From the NCBI GenBank assembly GCA_903850885.1, contig CAINMU010000141.1:1-55227 (forward strand): a stretch of 55,227 nt of DNA, read 5' to 3'. The position numbers were made by a program, and so were the translations under genes. Position 1 is the stretch's first letter. The number at the start of each line of letters is the position of its first letter. Below the pieces are notes generated by a model. The model was not told the DNA's origin, did no database searches, and worked only from the letters and a program-made list of their open reading frames with translations. This document shows positions 9,268 to 17,743 of the stretch, in pieces. The DNA is from an uncultured Opitutia bacterium (GTDB lineage: Bacteria; Verrucomicrobiota; Verrucomicrobiia; Opitutales; UBA953).

Positions 9268-11082
9268 ATGGCCCTACTCAGTCTCCTCGACGTCTATGTA
9301 AGTTTCGGCGGTGCGCCCGTTCTTGACCACCTCAACCTCCAGATTGAGGAAGGCGAACGGGTCTGTCTGATGGGTCGTAACGGTGCGGGCAAAACGACCT
9401 TGATGCGGATTGCCGCCGGCGAAACCCAACCCGACTCGGGCACGGTCACTTTCCCTGTCGGCGTCCACACTTCTCGCCTTACCCAAGAGATCCCCGAAAG
9501 CCTTCCCGGCACGGTCCGCGAAATCGTTAACTCCGGCCTGCGCGCCGACGATCATTCCGAAGACTGGGAAAAAGACCTCCGCGTCGACGACCTAATCGCC
9601 CGCCTCGGCTTGCCCGAAGACCGCGACTTTAACGCCCTCTCCGGCGGACTGAAGCGTCGCTGCCTTCTGGCCAAGGCTTTGGCCGCCAAACCTGGCCTGC
9701 TTCTCCTCGACGAGCCGACCAATCACATGGATCTGGATTCGATCCTGTGGATGGAAGAATTCCTGCTCGGCGAAAAAATCCCCCTGCTCTTCGTCACGCA
9801 CGACCGCGCGTTCCTCCGTCGGATGGCCAACCGCATCATCGAACTCGACCGCGGCAAACTTTCGAGCTGGTCCTGCGACTACGACACCTACCTCGTCCGC
9901 AAAGAAGAACTCTTCATCGCCGAAGAACGCCAACGCGCCGCCTTCGACAAGAAACTTGGCCAGGAAGAGGCGTGGTCGCGCCGGAGCCCAGGCGCCCGCC
10001 GGACGAAATCCAACGCTCGCATGGAGGCCCTCAAGAAAATGCGCGATACGCGGCTCAACATGCGTTCCGTCACGGGCGCCGCTAAGATGGAGATCAGCGA
10101 AGCCGAGCGTTCCGGCGTCCGCGTGGTCGAAGCCGAAAACATCGCCTTCGCTTACCCTGGCAGCACGCCCATCATCCGCGACTTCAATATCGTCCTGAAC
10201 CGCGGCGACAAAGTCGGCCTGATTGGCCCCAATGGCGCGGGCAAGACCACCCTCGTCAAGATGCTGCTCGGACAGCTGTCACCCACCTCGGGCATCCTCA
10301 AGTTCGGCACCAAGCTTGAAGTCATCTACTTCGACCAGATGCGCGAACAGATCGATGACAACCTGACCGTCGCCGAAAATATCGCGGGCGATTCCGATTC
10401 CGTCGACGTCCAAGGGCGTTCGCGCCACATCATCAGTTACCTGCAAGATTTCCTCTTCGACCCTTCCCGGGCACGCTCCAAGGCCAAAGTCCTTTCGGGT
10501 GGCGAACGTAATCGGCTCCTCCTGGCGCGGCTGTTCACCAAACCCGCGAACGTCTTAGTACTCGATGAACCGACCAACGACCTCGACGCCGAAACGCTCG
10601 ACGTTCTCGAAGACCTCTTGGTCGAATATGCGGGCACCCTGATTGTCGTCAGCCACGACCGTGCCTTCTTGGATAACGTCGTCACCGAAACCTTAGTCTT
10701 CGAAGGCAATGGTATCGTCACCGAGCACGCCGGCGGCTATACCGATTGGCGCAACGAACTCGCGCGCATCGCCGTGGCCAAACGCACCGCCGGAGTGGGC
10801 GCTGCGCCTAAGGCCCTCGCTCAGGCCAAATCAGCCGCCCCGGCCCAGCCCGGAGCCAAGTTAAATAATAAAGAACGGAAGGAGCTCGAGACCCTCCCGG
10901 CGAAGATCGAGCAGCTCGAAGCCGAACAGGCCCAAATCACCGTGCAGCTCGGTGATCCTGAGATTTATAAAGACGGCGGCGCCAAAGCCTCCACCCTGCA
11001 GAAACGCCTCCACGCCGCCGAAGCCGAACATTCCGCTGCCCTCGGGCGCTGGATGGACCTCGACGCCCGCAAGGACGCGTAA
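9268..11082 (+). CDS. uup: ABC-F family ATPase Uup
   Basis: Cytosolic ABC-F protein of 604 aa with two nucleotide-binding domains and no membrane segment. The first Walker A is GRNGAGKTT (36-44), signature LSGGLKRR and Walker B LLLLDEPTNHMDLD. The second has GPNGAGKTTLVK, LSGGERNRLLLAR and VLVLDEPTNDLDAE. The inter-domain linker contains EEAWSRRSPGARRTKSNAR, characteristic of Uup and not of EttA. A charged C-terminal coiled coil (about 530-600) matches the Uup C-terminal domain, which binds DNA in E. coli Uup. Known ABC-F proteins act on ribosomes or branched DNA intermediates. It lies 58 bp after module A and may be co-transcribed, but no functional link is apparent. Confidence 0.92.
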   Translation: MALLSLLDVYVSFGGAPVLDHLNLQIEEGERVCLMGRNGAGKTTLMRIAAGETQPDSGTVTFPVGVHTSRLTQEIPESLPGTVREIVNSGLRADDHSEDWEKDLRVDDLIARLGLPEDRDFNALSGGLKRRCLLAKALAAKPGLLLLDEPTNHMDLDSILWMEEFLLGEKIPLLFVTHDRAFLRRMANRIIELDRGKLSSWSCDYDTYLVRKEELFIAEERQRAAFDKKLGQEEAWSRRSPGARRTKSNARMEALKKMRDTRLNMRSVTGAAKMEISEAERSGVRVVEAENIAFAYPGSTPIIRDFNIVLNRGDKVGLIGPNGAGKTTLVKMLLGQLSPTSGILKFGTKLEVIYFDQMREQIDDNLTVAENIAGDSDSVDVQGRSRHIISYLQDFLFDPSRARSKAKVLSGGERNRLLLARLFTKPANVLVLDEPTNDLDAETLDVLEDLLVEYAGTLIVVSHDRAFLDNVVTETLVFEGNGIVTEHAGGYTDWRNELARIAVAKRTAGVGAAPKALAQAKSAAPAQPGAKLNNKERKELETLPAKIEQLEAEQAQITVQLGDPEIYKDGGAKASTLQKRLHAAEAEHSAALGRWMDLDARKDA

Positions 11083-11148
11083 GTTAGGGTGCGGCCTGAC
11101 CCCTTGGCTGAAAGTAACATACAAAGAGACGGCTTGGAAAAGCTGGGG

Positions 11149-11802
11149 TTACTGGCTCGGCACTGGAACCTGCAGGTGCCCGACTTTTACCAGAATGGTG
11201 GCACCTTCGGATTCGGTGAAGGGTCGGTGATGACTCATGTGCGGACTGCGAATCCAAGTACCGGCAGGATAGGCTCCATGCTCATCGCGAAAGATGCCTT
11301 CGAGGACGAGGATCTCCTCCCCACCGACATGGGTATGGGGATTGAAACGGGTCAGGGGCGCCCAACGGACCAAGGCGGTGTGCTTGGTGAGTCCTTCATG
11401 CAGCGAGGTGACTTTCAGGCCTGGCACCATGCCTTGACGCCAATCCAAACGGTCCCCCGCCAAGGCGAACGAGCCGTCTTCGGTCTCCGTCCAATCGCGA
11501 CAGTTCTCGTAAAGGACACAACCTATCTGGGTCCGCAGCTCCATGACTTGGCCCGGGAGCAGTCGGACGTAGGATTGTGGACCGAAGGTGTCTTCGCCGA
11601 TTAAAAGGCTCCCCTGGACCACAATAATTTCCAAAAGCTGCACGCCCGCATGCGACCACTCCGCACCTGCCGCATGCGCCACGACTGAAATCTGTGCATG
11701 ATCACCCTGTTCTTGACGTTCCAGCGGCACCGGCCCCAACCCTTGCAAGGTCGGGCTGGCGTCAACCACGACGCGCTGCGAATGGTCGGCATGAAGGTCC
11801 AT
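11149..11802 (-). CDS. ChrR-like cupin domain protein
   Basis: A 217-aa cytosolic protein with two cupin-like halves. The first half (about 25-110) has AHAAGAEWSHAGVQLLEI. The second (about 135-210) carries the metal-binding pattern PHTHVGGEEILVLEG and a later SPHMSHH, as in the cupin domain of the zinc-binding anti-sigma factor ChrR. The N-terminal anti-sigma domain of ChrR is missing and no sigma factor is adjacent, so a regulatory role is not implied; stand-alone proteins of this type are usually of unknown function. The start at 11802 is an ATG; an in-frame TTG lies two codons upstream. It is convergent with uup, 66 bp apart. Confidence 0.8.
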   Translation of the reverse strand: MDLHADHSQRVVVDASPTLQGLGPVPLERQEQGDHAQISVVAHAAGAEWSHAGVQLLEIIVVQGSLLIGEDTFGPQSYVRLLPGQVMELRTQIGCVLYENCRDWTETEDGSFALAGDRLDWRQGMVPGLKVTSLHEGLTKHTALVRWAPLTRFNPHTHVGGEEILVLEGIFRDEHGAYPAGTWIRSPHMSHHRPFTESEGATILVKVGHLQVPVPSQ

Positions 11803-11900
11803 ATACAATCCCTAGGAAACTTGGACCATGAAGTCGAACACCATGAAGCGTTCGTAGCTGGGGACGATGCGCTTCAAGTAACTACGATGCCGATGCGGCG

Positions 11901-11931
11901 GCGGTTGAGCGAGGGCGCTCAACCCTACCCG
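11901..11931. repeat. Second copy of REP-like hairpin element
   Basis: Exact 31-base copy of 32-62, containing the perfect 9-bp stem GGTTGAGCG/CGCTCAACC with loop AGGG. It sits in the 246-bp gap between two minus-strand genes (11803-12048). Related fragments built on CCCTACC follow at 11960-11967 and 12035-12041 in the same gap, so the whole spacer looks like eroded repeat. I see no gene in it. Confidence 0.75.
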
Positions 11932-12048
11932 CGGCACGCTAGGTCGGTACGCAGTCTCGACCCTACCTAAGGCAATGCGCCTCACACATAAAGGGGCCTG
12001 ACCCTATTATGCTTAGGCGGACTTAAAGAGAGCCCGACCCTACCTGCA

Positions 12049-14340
12049 TTACTCCGGGAGGACGTGGATGGTGTTCACGATCTGGCCGCTGACGTCCTTC
12101 CCTTCCAGGGTCTTGAGGTCATACTTGAGCAGCATCTGCATGGCGGGCCGTAAGTCCGCGATTTCCAAGAGGACGGATTTGCGCCCGGGTAGGAGTTTGG
12201 CCGATTTGACGACCAAGGTGTCGTGCTTGCGCTGCGCCATCTGTTCTTTGCTGAACTGCATCTTGCCGTCGTTGCCCAATTCGGTGGCAGCGGTCTTGGT
12301 CTCGACGGTCGAAATGTCGGGCGATCCGTAAGCCGATGACCAGACGTAATTCCAGATTTCAACGTTCCAGCTGGTAATGTCGGCCACGAATTTTGGATCA
12401 AGTTCGTCACTGAAATCGATCTGTACGCCTTGCTGAGTGACTTTCAGCCCCAAGGGCATGTCGGCCGGATGTCCGGTATAACGCACGCGCTGCAAACAGC
12501 CGTTGTGCGTAGCGGTAGTCTGCCAACCGCGGAGGCCGGTGACATACAGTTGGCCGTCTTGCGGATTAAAGCGCGCTCGCATAATGCCGCTGTCAAAGTT
12601 GACGTTAAAACGCGCCACCCCACCCTGCATGATCGCTTCGTTCTTGAGGGTAACGGGTTGCGCCATGACGCCATACAGCGAACAGGTGCCGTAACTCAGG
12701 TGCAGAAGGCGATCCTTCCACGGGCCGAACTTATCGGAGGTCACCCAGACTTGGCCGCCGCTCGAATTATCAACGTTCTTCGGGAACCAGCACAACGGGC
12801 GATCATAATCCGCGGGCGGGGTCGCACGATGCGCCAAATCAACGACGCCATAGAAGCCGCCTTGTTTCACCCAATTGAGACGGCACACGGGCGTCCAGGT
12901 GCCTTCGTTATCTCCAGTGGTGATCTGGCCGGTCGGGCTGATGCCGATGCCGTTAGGGGCACGGAAACCGGTGGCGATGACTTCGAAATTCTTACCGTCA
13001 GGCGAGACTTTGAAGAGCGAGCCGTGGTGATCGCAGATATCATCAAAACCACGACCGCCCTTACGTACGGGACCGGCTTTGATAAAGTAAAAGTTACCTT
13101 CGGGGTCGGTCTGTAAGTCGAAGACGAATTCGTGGAAACTCATCGTCACCATGACGTCGAAATTAAAAGCCTCATAGGTGTCACACTCGCCGTCGCCATC
13201 GCTGTCATGCAACCGCCAGATACCATCCCGGCAGGTGACATAGATCTCGCCTTTCACGACCTTGAGGCCGAGGGGATGATAGAGACCGCTGGCGAAGCGG
13301 CGCCAGGTGATCTTCTCAAGTTTATCGTCAATACCGGAGGCGATAAAGACATCGCCATGGAAGGTGGAGACTACGGCGCGGCCATCCGGCAAGAAATCCA
13401 AGGCCGAGGTGAACAAAGGGGCCTTCCAAGGATTGGTCTCGGGCAGGTTGATCTTATCGACGACGTAAGCCTCATCTTTCTTGGTCGAAAGTTCGCCCTT
13501 GGTCTCGACCGTCTGCGGCCAGAGGCGATCGGTCTTAGCGAGCAAAGCGGACGGAATCTCGGTCGAAGGGGTGCCAGCGATCTGCGCCACCGAACCTTCA
13601 GGCACATAAGCGATACGCACGAGGGTAGGAGTCGAGGCGGGAGCCACGCGCAAGACGTCGCGGTCGCCGAGCTTGGCCGTCTGATTACTACCCGCCGAAG
13701 AAGTCACGACGGCCGTGATGTGCGACTGAGCATACGAGAGCGGAGCCAAAATCGTGACGCCTGATTTGCTGGGACTCACTTCGATCGTGCGCACGATGAA
13801 TTCATGTTGGGAAACCTTCGCGACTTCGGACGTCTCGTAGACCAGCACGCCGCCGACATCCCACGTCAGCACGACTTTGTTACCGGCGTTATGGAAACCT
13901 TTGAAGCGCACCTTGCCCTGCGCGAGCGGTCCATAGCCCTTGCGTGCCGTTAATTCCTTCGCATCGACTCCAGGTTCAAAACCCGCGACATCTCCGGTGA
14001 CGGCAAAAATCGTCTCACCCATCGCCGTGGGGTAATCCCCACGTGACATCAGATTCATCTCGGTCGTGAACTTACCAGACCAACCGCCGAGCGGACGACA
14101 AAGCTCCAAGTCATAGGCGATGGCGAATTTGCCTTCGGTGCCGAGCTTGAGGGCGAGCCCCTTGTAGCCGGTCGATTCGATGGTACCATCTTTACGCTTG
14201 CCGACACCGACGGTACCCAAGATCCATGGCCCAGGCGCTTCAGCGGCCACGGCCGGCGTCGATGATTTCTTGGCCGACTTCTTGGCCTGACCAAAAAGCA
14301 GACCGACAGAGAGGAATAGGGCGACAAGGGGCAAGCGCAT
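12049..14340 (-). CDS. DUF6797-type secreted beta-propeller protein
   Basis: Exported protein of 763 aa with a signal peptide (MRLPLVALFLSVGLLFGQ) and a short Lys/Ser-rich linker. The N-terminal half (about 40-270) is beta-rich with segments such as GYKGLALKLG and matches my memory of DUF6797. Residues about 300-640 read as a soluble glucose/sorbosone-dehydrogenase-like propeller (SALDFLPDGRAVVSTFHGDVF, RLHDSDGDGECDTYE, GFRAPNGIGISPTGQI). There is no CxxCH motif, so it is not a cytochrome. The start at 14340 is preferred over 14352 because it sits in the CCCCATGCG context shared with other exported genes here. It lies 91 bp downstream of the cytochrome-fused propeller gene and probably shares its transcript. 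Confidence 0.75.
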   Translation of the reverse strand: MRLPLVALFLSVGLLFGQAKKSAKKSSTPAVAAEAPGPWILGTVGVGKRKDGTIESTGYKGLALKLGTEGKFAIAYDLELCRPLGGWSGKFTTEMNLMSRGDYPTAMGETIFAVTGDVAGFEPGVDAKELTARKGYGPLAQGKVRFKGFHNAGNKVVLTWDVGGVLVYETSEVAKVSQHEFIVRTIEVSPSKSGVTILAPLSYAQSHITAVVTSSAGSNQTAKLGDRDVLRVAPASTPTLVRIAYVPEGSVAQIAGTPSTEIPSALLAKTDRLWPQTVETKGELSTKKDEAYVVDKINLPETNPWKAPLFTSALDFLPDGRAVVSTFHGDVFIASGIDDKLEKITWRRFASGLYHPLGLKVVKGEIYVTCRDGIWRLHDSDGDGECDTYEAFNFDVMVTMSFHEFVFDLQTDPEGNFYFIKAGPVRKGGRGFDDICDHHGSLFKVSPDGKNFEVIATGFRAPNGIGISPTGQITTGDNEGTWTPVCRLNWVKQGGFYGVVDLAHRATPPADYDRPLCWFPKNVDNSSGGQVWVTSDKFGPWKDRLLHLSYGTCSLYGVMAQPVTLKNEAIMQGGVARFNVNFDSGIMRARFNPQDGQLYVTGLRGWQTTATHNGCLQRVRYTGHPADMPLGLKVTQQGVQIDFSDELDPKFVADITSWNVEIWNYVWSSAYGSPDISTVETKTAATELGNDGKMQFSKEQMAQRKHDTLVVKSAKLLPGRKSVLLEIADLRPAMQMLLKYDLKTLEGKDVSGQIVNTIHVLPE

Positions 14341-14352
14341 GGGGAGATTCAT

Positions 14353-14376
14353 AGGGACAGGGACAGGGTCAGGAAC
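14353..14376. repeat. Imperfect hexamer tandem repeat (AGGGAC)n
   Basis: Four hexamers in a row: AGGGAC, AGGGAC, AGGGTC, AGGAAC. On the coding (minus) strand this is a pyrimidine-rich tract directly before the propeller gene start. No Shine-Dalgarno sequence is present there. Confidence 0.6.
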
Positions 14377-14402
14377 AGGAAAAAGTATGGGGTCAGCTGG
14401 GC

Positions 14403-14422
14403 CACTTGCCAACTTGCCCCCT
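14403..14422. repeat. Octamer-type 3' element, copy 1
   Basis: On the minus strand the element reads as two octamers, GCAAGTTG and GCAAGTGG, preceded by AGGGG. It begins 9 nt after the stop codon of the cytochrome propeller gene. The 20 bases match 42212-42231 at 18 positions, and that copy also begins 8 nt after a minus-strand stop codon. Confidence 0.6.
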
Positions 14423-14431
14423 AATCACCGC

Positions 14432-17400
14432 TTATAGACTTCGCAAGTAGGCGGCGAGGTCGGCGACGGATTGTTCCGTAAGGCCCATCTGGGCCGGCGT
14501 GAACATGAGCGAGCGGTCGAGGTTTTTCTCTTCCTTCACCCGGGCCCGGGGAATCGACTGCACGAGGCCGCCCATAGATTTGATCATGAGCGGATCGCCT
14601 GACGAAAGCACCATACCGGTAATAACCATACCATCATCGAGCACCACGCGCGTGCCTTCGAAGCCGTGCGAGATGTTCGCCGAAGGCTGCGAGATGTTAA
14701 GGACGAGGGTCTCCAGCGACTGTTGCTTGGCGTAGGTGGTGAGATCTGGGCCGAAATCGATCCCGGTGCCGTCGAACTTATGGCAAGCTTGGCAGACCGC
14801 CGAAGCGGCTTTGCCACGGGCGACATCACCCTTCAACGCGGCGATGACCTCAACCGCGGCGAGCGGCTTGGAGCCCGGCATCTCTGGGGGTAAATCGCTG
14901 GCCACCAATTTAGCCGCGGAGGCATCTCCGCCGTGAGCCTTCACGATCGCATCGACATCAAAAGCCTTCCAGAGGCTGGCCTTACGATTACCAACCCACC
15001 ACTTGGCCAGATCAGCCTGGGCGAAGGTTTTATTGAGGGAGAGCTCGACCATCGTGCCCGCAGCTTCGGCGCTACGCGTGAAGGCCAACGTGGTGAGGTC
15101 GCGCTTGAGCTCGATTTCAGTCAGTTCACCGGACAAGAGACGCGCCCGGACGGCGCGCACCGCTGAAGCGGGATGCAAGCGCCAGGTCAGCCAATCGTAA
15201 GCGGCGGACCACTTAAGGGCCGGAGCAGACATCTCCTTGGCAATCGCGGCATGCACCTCGGCTTCGCGATCCGTCGAACCGAGACCGATGGCCTCGAGGT
15301 AAGCACGATCTTTGCCGTCGAACTGCTGGGCAATCTTCACGAGTAACGGAATGGCTTCGGGGCCCTTGAAATCCCGGAGAGTCAACGCGACTTCGCGACG
15401 GATGGCGGCAGAGGAATCTTCAGCATGAGCCTGAGCTAAGGCGAAAACATCACGGTCAGCGGCACGAAGCGCACGATAGGCGACCAAGCGACGCGTATCG
15501 TCTTTCGACTTCAATTGCTCGCGGACCAGCGCTTCCCCCTTTGCACCAAGCTGCGCCAATAACCACACGGCACGGTAGGAGAGGTATGGGTTGGCGTCGT
15601 TCAGCAATTCAGCCACGGCCGGCACGGCGGCCGCACCTTGGGCCTTAAGACGGGCAAAGCCGGCCCCACGGACGTTAGGTGCCGGACTCTTCAAAGCGGC
15701 AATCTGCCCTTCGGTCGTAGCGAGGTCGATTTTGGGCACCACCGATTTAAAACCCTTGGGAGCAATACGATAGATCGTACCGGACATGCTGTTATCGCGC
15801 GACGCGTGACCACCCACGCCGGGGTCGAACCAATCAGCCACGTAAATGGCGCCATCAGGACCAACCGTCACATCGCTGGGACGGAACTTGGTCTTCAATA
15901 TTCCGGTGGGTTTGCCGCCTAGGAAGTCGGAGCCCGCCCATTCTTTATCTTTGTTCGAGGTAAAGAAATCAAACCGTTCGAGTTTCACGCCCGCGCCATC
16001 GGGTTTGGGGAAATAACCGAACACCACGTTCTTGCCGGCTTCGCAGGCCAGAAGCAGGCCATTCCATTTCGGATCGAGCGCCCCATTCTCATAAAAGGCC
16101 ACGCCGGTCGGCGAGCCGCCGCCATAGACATCGCCCGCAGGCATCGTGCCTGGGTCATCCTGACGCCATTCAGCGACCGGGGTCTCTTGGCCGGGACGTT
16201 TGTCGGCGCCCCACGAACGTTGCCCGTCCGCCGAAGCGAAGCCGGCGTTGCCACCTTCCATGACCATCGTCACGCGGCAAGCGGGTGGATCATCGTTGTC
16301 GCTCTGATAAATATCTCCCAGTGAGTTGATCGACTGTTCGAAACTGTTGCGGTAATTGTGACCCATGATCTTGGCCTTGGTGCCGTCGGGCTCCATGCGC
16401 ACCGTGAATCCGCCGACCCAGATATTACCGTCATCGCTTCGGAGGCCGGCGATCTTGGTGGAATCGGCGACCTGCTTGGTCGCTTCGCCATGGGCATAAG
16501 GGCTACCGATCCGGAAAGTCTTACCCGAGTTATCGGTAAACTGGGCGCAGGTATTTCCTTGGTTGAAATACCATCGACCATCCGGCCCGGCCGTCAGGCT
16601 GTGCAAACTGTGGTCATGTTGACGTCCATTGAAACCCGTGAGCAGCACCGACTTCTTATCCACCGCCGGATCAAAGACGCCATCATGGTTGACGTCGGTA
16701 TAGAGAATCAAATCAGGCGGCTGAGAGACGACAATCTTGCCGTCAATGTGCGCCACGCCCAAGGGCGATTCTAAATTAACATCCTGGGTGAAGACCGTCA
16801 CCTTATCTGCCTTGCCAGCACCGGTGGTATCCTCGAGCACGACGATGCGATCGCCCTCCTTGCGGCGACCGGCCTTGCTGCGGTAGTTGACGCCTTCGGC
16901 GACATACATGCGGCCGCGTTCATCAAAATCAATGTTGGTCGGATTAAAAAACTGCGGAGAAGTCGCCCAGACGGTGACCTCAAAACCTTCCGGTACTGTG
17001 AACATCTGTGGATCCAGCAGGGTCGGTCCCGCATCGAAATCGACGAGTTTAAGTTTACCCGGAGCTTCGGTGAAGACCATGAAACGAACATCGGCATTCG
17101 AAGGCTTGCCGTTACGGATCGCACCGCCGTCATCGATGGCGACCTTGGCGCGGAAACCGACCACCCCTGCAGGGAGGTCGTAGCCGATGACGGAATTGGC
17201 ATGCGTTCCGACACCTTTGGCATAAACCTTACCGGCGACCTTTAACGGGCCACCCGAGTAATTTTTGCCGACCGCCGGCTTGCCGCTACCAGCCTCGGCC
17301 CATTTCCATGTCAACGTCGTTAGGTCTTTGGTCGTGCCGTCGGCCATTACCAAGACCGGTTCAATCCAGTCGGACCAGTCACACGCCTGGTCGCCAAGGT

Positions 17401-17590
17401 CATTCACGACCAGATAGAGCTGTTTCGCACCCTTAAGGTCGGCCGCGAGATCGACCAAGCGGACTTTATCCTTAGCATGTAAGTCGGCGGATTGGGCGAT
17501 GGGCTTAACCTCAGCCAGGGACGCCAGCGGTAAGACCAAGGCAGCCAAAAAGGTAGGCAGGTGCAGAGAACGGACGGAGGGTGTGCGCAT
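14432..17590 (-). CDS. NPCBM / beta-propeller / HEAT / cytochrome c protein
   Basis: Secreted PVC-type protein of 1052 aa. After a signal peptide (about 1-26) comes an NPCBM-like carbohydrate-binding domain (about 45-175, VYAKGVGTHANSVIGYDLP). A dehydrogenase-like beta-propeller follows (about 195-620, including MFTVPEGFEVTVWATSP and VAHIDGKIVVSQPPDLILYT). Residues about 630-900 hold HEAT-like helical repeats (AVPAVAELLNDANPYLSYRA). The C-terminal cytochrome c domain has CQACH at 933-937 and a likely distal ligand Met1029 in SLMFTP. The order suggests binding and oxidising a glycan and passing electrons to the heme; the substrate is unknown. It starts in the CCCCATGCG context and precedes the DUF6797-type propeller gene. 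Confidence 0.88.
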   Translation of the reverse strand: MRTPSVRSLHLPTFLAALVLPLASLAEVKPIAQSADLHAKDKVRLVDLAADLKGAKQLYLVVNDLGDQACDWSDWIEPVLVMADGTTKDLTTLTWKWAEAGSGKPAVGKNYSGGPLKVAGKVYAKGVGTHANSVIGYDLPAGVVGFRAKVAIDDGGAIRNGKPSNADVRFMVFTEAPGKLKLVDFDAGPTLLDPQMFTVPEGFEVTVWATSPQFFNPTNIDFDERGRMYVAEGVNYRSKAGRRKEGDRIVVLEDTTGAGKADKVTVFTQDVNLESPLGVAHIDGKIVVSQPPDLILYTDVNHDGVFDPAVDKKSVLLTGFNGRQHDHSLHSLTAGPDGRWYFNQGNTCAQFTDNSGKTFRIGSPYAHGEATKQVADSTKIAGLRSDDGNIWVGGFTVRMEPDGTKAKIMGHNYRNSFEQSINSLGDIYQSDNDDPPACRVTMVMEGGNAGFASADGQRSWGADKRPGQETPVAEWRQDDPGTMPAGDVYGGGSPTGVAFYENGALDPKWNGLLLACEAGKNVVFGYFPKPDGAGVKLERFDFFTSNKDKEWAGSDFLGGKPTGILKTKFRPSDVTVGPDGAIYVADWFDPGVGGHASRDNSMSGTIYRIAPKGFKSVVPKIDLATTEGQIAALKSPAPNVRGAGFARLKAQGAAAVPAVAELLNDANPYLSYRAVWLLAQLGAKGEALVREQLKSKDDTRRLVAYRALRAADRDVFALAQAHAEDSSAAIRREVALTLRDFKGPEAIPLLVKIAQQFDGKDRAYLEAIGLGSTDREAEVHAAIAKEMSAPALKWSAAYDWLTWRLHPASAVRAVRARLLSGELTEIELKRDLTTLAFTRSAEAAGTMVELSLNKTFAQADLAKWWVGNRKASLWKAFDVDAIVKAHGGDASAAKLVASDLPPEMPGSKPLAAVEVIAALKGDVARGKAASAVCQACHKFDGTGIDFGPDLTTYAKQQSLETLVLNISQPSANISHGFEGTRVVLDDGMVITGMVLSSGDPLMIKSMGGLVQSIPRARVKEEKNLDRSLMFTPAQMGLTEQSVADLAAYLRSL

Positions 17591-17743
17591 GGGGTCGGGG
17601 TTGCCATTGAGACACTCGATTTAGCTCAAGGTTGGAAGGAAAATGAGCATCGGAGGACATAATGCATCCTCGGCTTTACATCCCACTGATGCCCAGCACC
17701 TTTAAGGAACTTTCCTGCTTACAGCCTGTTACACTCATCAAGC

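Noticed and set aside
11083-11148. Bidirectional terminator between uup and the cupin gene
   Set aside because: Only short G-rich and C-rich segments are present; no stem with T-run on either strand.
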